Assembly: GCA_019918135.1 (NCBI GenBank)
Contig: WBZZ01004019.1
Coordinates: 229,001-293,000, forward strand
Origin: Paulinella micropora
Taxonomy: Eukaryota; Cercozoa; Imbricatea; Euglyphida; Paulinellidae
Direction: 5' to 3'
Length of the DNA stretch: 64,000 nt
Shown here: piece after piece, positions 21,756-29,967 of the stretch
Layout of the letters: every line of letters starts with the position of its first letter
Numbering within the stretch: the stretch's first letter is position 1
The notes under the pieces: model-generated
The model's database searches: none
Seen by the model: only the letters and a program-made list of their open reading frames with translations
Told to the model about the DNA's origin: nothing
Position numbers and translations under genes: made by a program

Positions 21756-22744
21756 GGCACGTACGTGGCTCGCTCGGCCCAGCCGGAGGTGTGTGGTTTG
21801 TTGCCACAGACGCAGAAATGCCGCGCGAGGTATCCCGCGCCAGACCGCCCCGGGGTTCCGGGGGCCTGGGTAAGCGACGGGAAGGGAGAGGAGGGGCCGG
21901 AGGCTGGCCCGCGCCAGCGTGGCGGCCCGCGCCGGGGGAAGGGAGAGGGAGGCGAGGCTGGCCCGCGCCCCCGCGCCCCCCGCCCCCCGCCCGCCCTGGG
22001 CCGGAAGTAGGGCAGGGCACTCAGGTCCGCGACCTGGTGGGGCAGCAGGACGCGGCTGCTGTTGGTCGGTCCGGGGTTGCGGTAGCAGCGCTCGGGCCAC
22101 AGGAAGCGCCAGCCCAGCAGGTACGTCCCGGGGCGTGCCCCCTGCGCACAGTAAGAATTCTCCAGCACGGCCGCCTGGTGGTTCAGCGAGTACCGCAGGT
22201 GCTGGATGCTCGCGCCCTTGGGGCCCCCCGGGTCCCGCAGGCGGTACGCGCTCGCGAGCCCCTCTACGTTCTGGTGCAGCGCGCTGTACATGTACAGGCT
22301 GTGGGTGGCCGGGTCGAAGCGCGTGGCGGCCACGTACCCCCAGCTCTGCCGGAAATCACCCGCGCCGCGGACGAGGTCGTAGTCGTCGGCGTTGTCCCAG
22401 TGCTCAATAAAGCACGGCCGGCCCACCACGGGCACGGCTAGCAGCGCCAGTTCGTCCCGGCTGAGCTGCTCCATGTAGTGCTGTCTGGCCTCGGCCGGCA
22501 GCGTGGGGTCATAGCGCTTGCGCTCCAGGTCGTCGTGCTCTAGCGCATTCTCGTACAGGCAGTGCTCCACCACCTCCACCGCGCGGTCGGCCTCGGCGGC
22601 CGGCACCGCGGGGGGCTCGGGGCCGTAGAACACGCACCGGCCCGGGTCCGTCTGGACGCCCTCCAACCCCCGGCGCCGGGCGCCCGGCAGCTTGGCCCGC
22701 AAAAAGTCCTCGAGCCTAGCCGCCTCGTCTGCCGCGCGGTTCAT
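21728..22744 (-). CDS. Candidate assemblin-type capsid maturation protease
   Basis: About 245-residue domain from MNRAADEAARLEDFLRAKL, then a Pro/Arg/Gly-rich extension that stays open to 21728. The pattern follows the His-Ser-His proteases of herpesvirus and prohead type: PCFIEH, then GYVAATRFD (the H ... G-x-V element), GASIQHL (candidate nucleophile Ser 64 residues after the first His), and NHQAAV ... CAQGARPGTYLLGW, matching the late 'H-x-A ... G-x-R-x-G-T' element. Ser to second His spacing is shorter than usual. Two small Pro/Arg-rich repeats downstream resemble protease-scaffold linkers. Could instead be an unrelated beta-barrel; fold prediction would decide. Confidence 0.45.
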   Translation of the reverse strand: MNRAADEAARLEDFLRAKLPGARRRGLEGVQTDPGRCVFYGPEPPAVPAAEADRAVEVVEHCLYENALEHDDLERKRYDPTLPAEARQHYMEQLSRDELALLAVPVVGRPCFIEHWDNADDYDLVRGAGDFRQSWGYVAATRFDPATHSLYMYSALHQNVEGLASAYRLRDPGGPKGASIQHLRYSLNHQAAVLENSYCAQGARPGTYLLGWRFLWPERCYRNPGPTNSSRVLLPHQVADLSALPYFRPRAGGGRGARGRGPASPPSPFPRRGPPRWRGPASGPSSPFPSLTQAPGTPGRSGAGYLARHFCVCGNKPHTSGWAERATYVPCTPSKQQQ

Positions 22745-23154
22745 GCCCCGCCGTCGCTCCTTGTGGGCCCGGGCGGGGCTGGCCCCGGCCCCCCCTTCTC
22801 CCCCGCCTTCGGGAAGGGCGGGGGCAGGCCCCTCTCCCCGCGGCGGTTCCTGCCCCCCTCCTCCATTTCCCTTCCCGCCCGCGCGTGCCCCTGCTCCCCT
22901 TCCCTTCCCGCCTGTGCGTGCCCCTGCTCCCTCCCCTTCCATTCCCGCCCGTGCGTGCCCCTGCCCCCTCCTTCTCTTCCCGCCCGCGCGTGCCCCTCCC
23001 CGCACAGCGGCGGCCCCGCCGCGCGCCGCGGCGGGGGGGGGGGGGGGGAGGCCTCCTCCCTCCCCCCGGGAGGGGGGGATGCGGCGGCCGCGGGCCGGGG
23101 CTCCACAAACGCGCCAGCAGACAACAGCCCACCAAGGCCCAGCAGCGCAGCAGC
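22745..23154. other. Divergent intergenic with minisatellite
   Basis: About 410 bp between the divergent protease-like and histone-like genes. About 22870-23000 holds four imperfect ~40-bp units (CCCGCCCGCGCGTGCCCCTG-type). A G14 run lies near 23036. The long frames crossing it on both strands are composition artefacts. Confidence 0.5.
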
Positions 23155-23834
23155 ATGACACGTACCAAGCGCACCGTCGGCCCCGCGGAGACCGAGGGCA
23201 TGCGACGGCGGAAGAAGCACCGGGAGCACGACGGCCCGGCCAAGAAAAGACACACGTCGTCCGAGCCCGGGGGCAAGGCCGGTTCGCGCCGGGGGCACGA
23301 CCAGGCCAGCAGCCAAAGTACCAAGCAGAAGAAGAAGAAGAAGAAGAAGAAGAAGAAGAAGAAGAAGAAGAAGAAGAAGAAGAAGAAGAAGAAGAAGAAG
23401 AAGAAGAACCACCAGCTGCAGGACAAGGCCCCCAGCGCGACTCGCGCGGCCGCTCCGCGTCGCCCCCGGACGAAAGCCCGAAGGAGGAGCGCCGGCGCGG
23501 CGCCAAGCGCACCGTGCGCGCCAAGCAGGCCAGGATCTTCCGCCGCAAGTTTGCGCGGGAGCTCCGGACGAGCCACCTCAAGCCGGCCCTGTGCAAAGCC
23601 ACGTTCTACCGCCGGGTCATGCAGTGCATCCTCAGCCAGCAGACCAACGTCAGCATCGTCCAGGGCCTGGCCATGAAGGGCATCCTCGTGGCCTGCCAGC
23701 AGATCGTGCAAGACGTCTTTGACCACGGCAAGCGCATCATGGAAGTGCAGGGCAAAGAAACCCTGATGGACAAGCACTGGCAGCACGCAGTGTTCGAAAG
23801 GATGTTAGTGCAGTCCCGGCGCCGCATTGCGTAG
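23155..23834 (+). pseudogene. Histone-fold protein with basic tail
   Basis: Starts MTRTKRTVGPAETEG with a Lys/Arg-rich tail leading into the (GAA/AAG)n tract. After the tract the frame must change by one base to reach the conserved part ending at TAG 23832-23834. There RRKFARELR is followed by helix 1 (FYRRVMQCILSQQ), loop, long helix 2 (LAMKGILVACQQIVQDVFDHG), loop KETL and helix 3 (HWQHAVFERM). The T-L-x4-W-Q-x-A-V pattern matches the H2B/H3-type loop-2/helix-3 signature. Histones occur in several large DNA viruses (marseilleviruses, medusaviruses, mirusviruses). Probably packages DNA. The tract length may differ in reality and restore one frame. Confidence 0.6.
23327..23408 (+). repeat. 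(GAA)n microsatellite
   Basis: About 27 uninterrupted AAG/GAA units within the histone-like gene; reads poly-Lys or poly-Glu depending on frame. Confidence 0.95.
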
Positions 23835-24409
23835 ACCAGCGAGAGAAACAGGAGGAGCGGCGAAGCCGGGCACGAACCGGGGCACGTACCAGTCATTAAA
23901 ACAAAGGCGGCAGTTACTGCTCTGCGTGCCGGCCCACCGGCCCGGCCCCAGCGACGTCCAAGAGAAGGGGGGGCCGCGCCCCCCCCCCTCGGTACAGCCG
24001 ACAGGGGCAAGGGGGGGGGGTAGCCGCCCTCCCCGAGGGACCAGAAACAGCCCCCTCCCCCCGTAAAACCGGCCGGCGCCCGTGCCCGACGAACCGGGCC
24101 GGCTGGCGAAACACGCCTAGCTCTCCGCCGTCCACCGGGCTGCCCACGGCGCATGCCAGCGGGCCGAGGCCCCGGAGGAGAGACCGGCCTGTCCTGTGGC
24201 CCCGATTTCTTTTTACCAAGTCCGCAGCCCAAGCTGTGACAGCCCGTGGTTCTGCCTGACTCGCTCAGAGCTGCTTGCAGGGGGGGGAGCCCGCGGAGAG
24301 GAAAGCTGCCGGGCTCCTCAGCCGCCGAGCCCTGCCTGGCGGTAGCTCTCTCCCCCCCCCCCCCCCCGGGCCTACCCGGCAGGTCCGGCCCTGCTGGTCG
24401 GCCCTGCGC
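23835..24409. other. Intergenic between convergent genes
   Basis: Rich in G and C homopolymers. CATTAAAACAAAGG near 23895 could be a weak poly(A) site of the histone-like gene. No gene seen. Confidence 0.45.
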
Positions 24410-26396
24410 CTAGGCGGCCGTCTTCTGCCGTTTCGGCAGGTGGAGGCGTACGCCCTGCTGGTGGGAGCATATCTTCCGCAGTTGGTGCAGGCTAAGCAGC
24501 CTACAATCTTGGCTCACTAGCCGCGGGCAGCCCGCGAGCTTGATGTAGGCATTCGGAACCCGCCCTGCCGGAACGGTTAGTGTGCCTAGTACCGGGCAGC
24601 TAGCCAACGTCAGCTGAAATCTTCGGCACTGGCCTAGGCCGGCGGGCAGCACTAGCTCAGTCAGCGCAGCGCAGTCTCCTATGGACAGCGTCAACCTCTC
24701 CAATTGGGCTAGGTTGGCGGGCAGCACGAGCTTAGCCAGAGCGGAGCAGCCCGTGATCGCCAGCTCCAGCTCCGTCACCCCGGGCATGGCTGCTGGAACC
24801 ACGAGCTCAGTCAGGGCAGCGCAGCCTCCTATGGACAGCGTGAACTTCTCCACTTGGGGCTAAGTCGGCTGGCAGCACGAGCTTAGCCAGAGCGGAGCAG
24901 CCAGTGATCGTCAGCTCCAGCTCCGTCACGCCGGGCATGGCTGCTGGAACTGCGAGCTCAGTCAGAGCGGGGCAACCAGTGATCGTCAGCCCCAGCCCCG
25001 TCACGCTGGGCAGGGCCGTTGGTAACACGAGCGCTGGCAGACGTTGGCAGTCTTGCACCCGGAGCGTGAGCTCCTGGCACACTGGTAGCTCGACGGGCAG
25101 CCCGAGCCAGGCCAGAGCGGGGCAGGCGGTGACCGTCAGCTCCAACTCCGCCACGCTGGGCAGGGCCGTTGGTAACACGAGCGCTGGCAGACGTTAGCAG
25201 TCCTGTACGGAGCATGAGCTCCTGGCACACTGGTACCTCGGCGGGCGGCACGAGCTTGGTCAGAGCGGGGCAGGCGGAGATTGTCAGCCCCAACTCCGCC
25301 ACGCTGGGCATAGCCGTTGGTAACACGAGCGCTGGCAGACGTTGGCAGTCCTGTACCCTCAGCGTACAGGCCGTGTAGTTCAGCCACCCGGTCGGGGGGA
25401 GCTCGAGCTCCTGCAGCGCGGGGCATTCCTCGACCGTCACGCATGAACGGGAACCCAGTCTTACCTCCTCCGCCTCATCCTGCACCCGCAGCCTCCTTGT
25501 CAGCGGCAGTCGCAGGGCCTCGAGCTTATGGCAGCGCTTGGCGGTCACAGTGAACGCACCCTGTACCTGGGCCAGCGCGGAGAAGTCACAGGTCCACAGC
25601 TTGGGGCACTCCAACTCTACCTGGACCGGCCCCGCTACCTTCCTGCGCTTAGGCAGCGACAGCTCTTGGAATTCTGGGCAGTCCTTGACGCACACCGACA
25701 GTTCACAGCCTACTTGCTCTAACAGAGGCAAAGCACACTTTTTTAGGTCGAGACAGCGTTTGAAGCTGACGCGGCTCCTCCTAGACTCGCCTCGCCCCCG
25801 CACCAGCTGCAGCCTCGGTATCGTAAACTCCTGTAGCTTCGCGCAGCCCCGGAATTTTAGCCAGAGCTGTTGATCCACTAGACGCAGCAAGGGCAAGCTT
25901 ACCCGCGTAACGTCGGAGCCCTGTACTCTGACCATGCAGCCCCCGCCCCGTACCCTGCTGAGCAGCGGCAGGTCTAGCTTTTCGAACTCACGGCAGTTCT
26001 CGAGGGACACACTTAGGCCCCCCCCGAAAGCGGGCGCGTCGTCCTCCGCTGGGCCTCCTCGGTGACAGCTGCCAACCTCCCTCTTTCCGATGGTACGCAG
26101 CAGGGGCAAAGTGCAGTTAGGCAGCGCGGTACAGTCCTCGAAATGTAGCCTCAGGCCACGCTCTTGTCCCTAGCCCTGGTCCGCGGCCGGCCGGTGCGCG
26201 AGCCGTTGCAACAGAGGCAGAGTGAATTCCGTGAGGTTGTGGCAGGCACAAAAGTCCAGGCCCAGTAAGTTGCCTACCGATGCCAATTTAGGCAAGGTAG
26301 CCTGTGCCAGGGCGTCGCAGCCGCGGAACCCGAACTTGGCTTCTTCGCGTACCTTGCACAGCTTTGGTAATGCGAAGCGGGACAGGCCCGGACAGC
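24410..26396 (-). pseudogene. Leucine-rich-repeat protein, 5' end cut by junction
   Basis: Read from the right junction leftward: CPGLSRFALPKL, CDALAQATLPKLASVGNLL, CHNLTEFTLPLLQRL, then FEKLDLPLLSRVRG, a long series of C-x-x-L-x-x-L-x-L-P-x-x units, ending in KRQKTAA at 24410. About 20 repeats of 22-25 residues; the last dozen are near-identical at DNA level (24600-25400). Several frameshifts, and a TAG near 26170. The first repeat starts at the insert edge, so the N-terminus was lost on capture. LRR class resembles BspA/giant-virus surface or F-box LRR proteins; ligand unknown. Confidence 0.6.
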
Positions 26397-26403
26397 TTCA
26401 AAG
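26397..26403. repeat. Duplication TTCAAAG at right edge of GC-rich insert
   Basis: Second copy of the heptamer at 10724-10730. Confidence 0.85.
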
Positions 26404-27383
26404 ATTACATAAAAACATTCTTAAAGGTTAAACAAGAGTCAAGGATATCCTGGTGGATGTATTACACAGGAACAAAAAAGAATTTACATTGACAGTATGG
26501 AAGTCAGGATGGGAATTAAGATGGACGAAAACAAAATAGAAGAAAACCCCGGAAGGCGAGCGGTTGCTAAGTTGTGCTTAAACTCGTTGTGGGGCAAGTT
26601 TGGTGAAAAGCAAAACAAGACTCAAAACAAAATGATAAAAGACAAAGATACCTTATACAAGTTAATGAGCGACAAGTCAGTCGATAACACAAACATAAAC
26701 ATTATCAACGACAAAATAGTAGAAGCGAGTTATGACCTTAAACAAGATGCGGTAAGCGACCCCGTGAAAACAAATATTGTAGTTGCTTTATTTACGACTT
26801 GCCACGCGAGGATTAGACTATATGAGATGATGGACAAACTAGGCAACCGAATTCTATACCACGATACTGACAGTGTAATATACACAACAGACTTAACGAA
26901 GGGCGAAACAGATGTGAAAACGGGTAAGTTGTTAGGTGAATGGACTGACGAACTACACGGAGCAAAGATTATGACATTTATCGGAGGCGGGCCAAAGTGT
27001 TATGGATATGTCTTAGATAACGGCAAAGCAAGTATGAAAGTAAAGGGTTTTAGTATGAATTATGAAAACCATAAATCATTAAATTTACCAAATATGTTAA
27101 GTGTCATCAGTTGCGGACTTGGAATTTAAAACAGCGACCTTATTGAGAACGGTAAGAATGATTGTTAGAGTTGCTTAAGACTCAGGAAGAAAAATTGATC
27201 GCTAAACGAATTGAAAAATCTGGTAAAGTTGTTATTGTAGAAAACAGCAAGATAACAAGAGATAAACAACAGAAAAAGATAACGAGTGAAAACTTAGAAA
27301 AAATATTCAGCTTTACTTACACTAAAAGAAATATTATAGGTATTGTAGATAATGCGATTGAAACAAGACCGTTTGGATACTAA
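26397..27383 (+). pseudogene. polB: Protein-primed DNA polymerase B, C-terminal third
   Basis: Continues the frame cut at 10730: FKDYIKTFLKVKQE, frameshift near 26445, then GYPGGCITQEQKRIYIDSME. Palm motif B is KLCLNSLWGKFGE (about 26570) and motif C is YHDTDSVIY (about 26857). After a frameshift near 27120 the end reads FTYTKRNIIGIVDNAIETRP and FGY, the usual PFG[YF] end of Polinton-type polymerases. All catalytic Asp are present. The gene is disrupted mainly by the 15.67-kb insert; the small frameshifts could be sequencing errors. Its 3' end overlaps the over-extended lipase frame on the other strand. Confidence 0.9.
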
Positions 27384-28139
27384 ATGAAAAAAGTTGATAA
27401 AAGAACATTTATTTTTTGCCTTTTTACCCCTACCCTTGAAGCTCCTAATCGTATGAACTCCTTTTTTTGGTTTGACTAACTTAGTATTTACCGCAGTCGC
27501 TCCTAACAATGATACGGGGTCAAATGCGGTTCGGTAGTTCGTGGTTAGCTTCGCAGTCTTCGCCCTCTTACCTTTCGGATTTACTTTAACTGCTACTCGG
27601 TCAATTACTCCTTCAATGAGGTCTCTCGTGCTACTGCCTTTATTGTATGTTGTAGCCTTCATCCCCGTTTGTCGGCTTAAGTCTTTCGCAATCGTCCCTC
27701 CAATGCTATGACCCGTCAGCTCTACATTGTCCTTTCCATATTTCTTTATCACTTCGTCAACCAGCTTCTGCTCTTCTTTATATCTCGGGGTCCTTTTTAT
27801 TAATAATACTCCCTTTACTAATGCGACATCTGTGAGTAAGTCTCGCTTATCAGCACTTCCCCTAAATGCTACAATCGCCTTGCCATCTTTTTCATACACT
27901 GTTGATTTTTCTTTGCTTGCGACTGGTTTCCATCCGTCAGCACCCTTTCTATCCGACGAAGACAAATAGACATCCTCCGACAACTCCGCACTACCGCCTT
28001 TTAGTCGCACACGTGCGACGGCTCCGCCTTTGGCTGAGCTCTGCCGTTTGTATTCTTTGCTCGCCTTTTTCAATGCCTCCTTGTAGCTTATGTTATGCTT
28101 AGCGGAGTAAGCCTTAACAAACTTAATCCACTCGGACAT
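27294..28139 (-). CDS. Lipase class 3-like protein
   Basis: 281 residues. The N-terminus SEWIKFVKAYSAKHNISYKE is a short helical module seen at the start of many giant-virus and PLV proteins. The alpha/beta-hydrolase part contains IVAFRGSAD and VELTGHSIGGTIAKDLS, with the GxSxG nucleophile elbow (GHSIG, near residue 140). An Asp/His region follows (FDPVSLLGA, GVHTIRSF). Natural C-terminus is probably GKKAKNK near 27405; the last 35 residues read antisense into polB and look like a frameshift run-on. In PLVs such lipases are thought to help membrane penetration during entry, comparable in role to parvoviral phospholipase; this is inference. Confidence 0.75.
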   Translation of the reverse strand: MSEWIKFVKAYSAKHNISYKEALKKASKEYKRQSSAKGGAVARVRLKGGSAELSEDVYLSSSDRKGADGWKPVASKEKSTVYEKDGKAIVAFRGSADKRDLLTDVALVKGVLLIKRTPRYKEEQKLVDEVIKKYGKDNVELTGHSIGGTIAKDLSRQTGMKATTYNKGSSTRDLIEGVIDRVAVKVNPKGKRAKTAKLTTNYRTAFDPVSLLGATAVNTKLVKPKKGVHTIRSFKGRGKKAKNKCSFINFFHLVSKRSCFNRIIYNTYNISFSVSKAEYFF

Positions 28140-28209
28140 CCTATATTAATTATTTAATTTTTTTTATTTTTATACTCACTACTATATACTCACTACTCTA
28201 CACTCACCG
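28140..28209. promoter_or_regulatory. Divergent AT-rich promoter region
   Basis: About 70 bp between lipase (minus) and a small plus-strand ORF, with TATTAATTATTTAATTTTTTT and three ACTCACTACT-type direct repeats (28175-28205). Confidence 0.4.
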
Positions 28210-28344
28210 ATGCAAAAGCTTTGCGAAAAATTTGAACAGCTATCTGTCAGCAACAAAGACAGAACATTGACTTTACAAGAAATTAAGCAAGTAATTGATG
28301 GGCACATTAATCAATACAAATCAGAAAACAAGAAACTTCAATAA
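28210..28344 (+). CDS. Small ORF, unknown
   Basis: 44 residues (MQKLCEKFEQLSVSNKDRTL...), helical and charged, ending KKLQ. Followed after 15 nt by the next small ORF on the same strand. Intact frame in a region where larger genes are broken; no family recognised. Confidence 0.4.
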   Translation: MQKLCEKFEQLSVSNKDRTLTLQEIKQVIDGHINQYKSENKKLQ

Positions 28345-28359
28345 CAAGGAAAGATACCT

Positions 28360-28497
28360 ATGGGGAAATATAAGGGAAAGACAGTCGCCGATGTGGTCGT
28401 ATTTGATATTCAATACTTAAGATGGATGGCAAAGCAACCATTTATAGACAACTATCCCGAGCTAAAAAAAGAAATATTCAAACAGCTTCAATTGTAG
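28360..28497 (+). CDS. Exonuclease-X C-terminal/DUF3820-like mini-protein
   Basis: 45 residues beginning MGKYKGKTVADVVVFDIQYL and RWMAKQP. The pattern G-K-[YH]-K-G-K-[TS]-[VI]-x-x-[VL]-x4-D-x-x-Y-L-x-W is that of the DUF3820 / exonuclease-X C-terminal small domain, found in bacteria, phages and algal viruses and thought to bind nucleic acid. Here it stands alone. Confident on pattern, not on role. Confidence 0.6.
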   Translation: MGKYKGKTVADVVVFDIQYLRWMAKQPFIDNYPELKKEIFKQLQL

Positions 28498-28553
28498 GAG
28501 CTTTGTGGAGATTTCTCAAAAACTTATTCACTTATTTTATTTTTTTGTTTTGG

Positions 28554-28580
28554 TTGCAAAGCTACGTTTGCAAAAACGTA
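28554..28580 (+). repeat. Palindromic 27-mer, copy 3 (intergenic)
   Basis: TTGCAAAGCTACGTTTGCAA followed by AAACGTA, the same module found twice in polB, here right beside the hairpin at 28582-28601. Confidence 0.75.
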
Positions 28581-28581
28581 T

Positions 28582-28601
28582 GAAGCTTTTTCAAAAGGTT
28601 C
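28582..28601 (-). terminator. 3'-end hairpin of the 28600-29856 gene
   Basis: GAAGCTTTTTCAAAAGGTTC; 9-nt near-perfect stem, 2-nt loop, overlapping the TGA stop (28600-28602). Confidence 0.55.
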
Positions 28602-29856
28602 ATTGATCTTCTAAGAAATTAACGATAACACTTACATTTCCTCCATTATTAACAGCAGCGACAGACTTTTGTAAAAATGTTAGATCTTCACCAGGAGAAA
28701 GTTGTATGTCGTAAGTTCGCAGGTCAATAAGCTGGCTAGAAGTAGCATTAATATAAAGGTTAGGAATGACATCAGTTATAACGGCAGCACCGAGGGCAGT
28801 CGCAGCGGTACTATCCTTTGATACGATTGAAGTTTTGGTATCAATATCCGCAAAGTTCTCGCCAGTAAGTGCTCCAGTCGTTTTCACAATCCGCACTATA
28901 TTAACTTTGCTGTCTTTGTTTGATATGCTCACGAGAGATGGATAAACAATTGAATAATTGGTCACACAATTAAAAGTTGTTTTATTTTTTATGCTAATAA
29001 TTGGGCTTTCCGTGGTGCTCGCTGGCTCACTTCCTTCTGCTTCATTTGATATGCTTGAATTAATAGTGTTGGTGCCCTCAATAAACATACTACAACTGGC
29101 TGTTTTTAATGTTTGATTAGCATTACCAGTTCCATAATTTCTGATACAAGCCGAAAAAGGTAGGGTTGTATTTGAAAGACTAACACCCACATTCGCATTC
29201 GCATATTTTATTGTATGAACCAGCTGAAATTCTCCACTTGATGGATTTTCTATGTAGAACCTTATAGCACCAAAGCCAAGATATTGAAATTTAATCTGGA
29301 ATACATTCCCTTTGGTCCAATCTATGATAGGCATAATTTTAGTACCATCACACGGGTCATCCCAGGTCGCTTGGGGAATAAGTGTCGGAACGCCTCCTTC
29401 AACGCTGGCAATATTCATACCAGTCGCTTTTATTTTGTAAAAATAGAAGCCATTAGTAAAATCACTTTCACCTATGCCGATATATGAATTGCAGTCTTTC
29501 GTTTCATCAGTAGTCGATAAAGCAGTAATTCGTGTTAGAACTCCCATACCCGTTATGTATTTAATTCTTTTTTTACTAGTCAATACAGCATTCGCGGTCG
29601 TCTTCACATCTGTTTTAAGTTCGACCATATTAGCATTAAATGAAATGGTAGCATCATTTTGAGCTAACGTCCATATTCGTGTATTGATAGTGTATGGGAA
29701 AATCTCTTGTAATACTGGCGTTAATTGACCGACCAATGCTTCGCCGAAAGCGGTTTTCATACTATTCGTTTCAATGTTGCCGTCATATCCGACCTTGACA
29801 TTTATGAAGTCTCCGTCAGGGTTTTGTGCTATCAAATTTCTCTGGTGAGTGGTCAT
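28600..29856 (-). CDS. Virion structural protein (fibre/penton-like)
   Basis: 418 residues, intact. The N-terminal segment FGEALVGQLTPVLQEIFPY is followed by beta-rich sequence. The central motif WTKGNVFQIKFQYLGFGAIR and FYIENPSSG belongs to a family I associate with structural proteins of PLVs and nucleocytoplasmic large DNA viruses, probably an exposed jelly-roll type virion protein. C-terminal half is Ser/Thr/Asn-rich beta sequence. First gene of the leftward structural block, just downstream of the major capsid gene. Exact virion position is not known from sequence. Confidence 0.6.
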   Translation of the reverse strand: MTTHQRNLIAQNPDGDFINVKVGYDGNIETNSMKTAFGEALVGQLTPVLQEIFPYTINTRIWTLAQNDATISFNANMVELKTDVKTTANAVLTSKKRIKYITGMGVLTRITALSTTDETKDCNSYIGIGESDFTNGFYFYKIKATGMNIASVEGGVPTLIPQATWDDPCDGTKIMPIIDWTKGNVFQIKFQYLGFGAIRFYIENPSSGEFQLVHTIKYANANVGVSLSNTTLPFSACIRNYGTGNANQTLKTASCSMFIEGTNTINSSISNEAEGSEPASTTESPIISIKNKTTFNCVTNYSIVYPSLVSISNKDSKVNIVRIVKTTGALTGENFADIDTKTSIVSKDSTAATALGAAVITDVIPNLYINATSSQLIDLRTYDIQLSPGEDLTFLQKSVAAVNNGGNVSVIVNFLEDQ

Positions 29857-29948
29857 GGTTCCTACGATTTACAATCGTAGATTGTATATTATCAAAAAAA
29901 ATAAATTAACTATCAAAAATTAATAATTACTTCAACGGATGGGATTAT

Positions 29949-29966
29949 AAGGGGATCAGGCCCCTA
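29949..29966 (-). terminator. 3'-end hairpin of the capsid gene
   Basis: AAGGGG-ATCAGG-CCCCTA stem-loop directly after the stop codon of the major capsid gene (TAA at 29968-29970, minus strand). Confidence 0.45.
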
Positions 29967-29967
29967 T

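Larger units (their letters stand above)
10731..26396. mobile_element. GC-rich foreign block inserted in viral polB
   Basis: 15,666 bp of very GC-rich DNA inside an AT-rich gene, flanked by a 7-bp direct duplication. No terminal inverted repeats or integrase/transposase gene were seen. The inner edges share CCGGACA in direct orientation (10734 and 26388 regions). Genes at both edges are truncated by the junctions, so this looks like a captured piece of a larger genome and not a complete transposon. Dense genes on both strands, AATAAA signals after genes, and a capsid-protease-like gene beside a scaffold-like gene and a histone-fold gene suggest a large DNA virus. Origin is inference. Confidence 0.8.

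Noticed and set aside
22716..23834. Long frames with poly-Glu, poly-Leu, poly-Phe or poly-Ser across the GAA tract
   Set aside because: Translations of a microsatellite and GC-biased flank in other frames; only the histone-like reading contains a recognisable fold.
24600..25400. Regular repeats resembling a CRISPR array
   Set aside because: Repeats are coding LRR units without unique spacers of constant length, and no cas genes are present.
10731..26396. GC-rich block as an LTR or DNA transposon
   Set aside because: No inverted or long direct terminal repeats and no transposase or integrase; both edge genes are truncated.
10731..26396. GC-rich block as a simple assembly chimera
   Set aside because: polB continues exactly across it with a 7-bp duplication, which a random misjoin would not produce on both sides; still listed as needing spanning reads.
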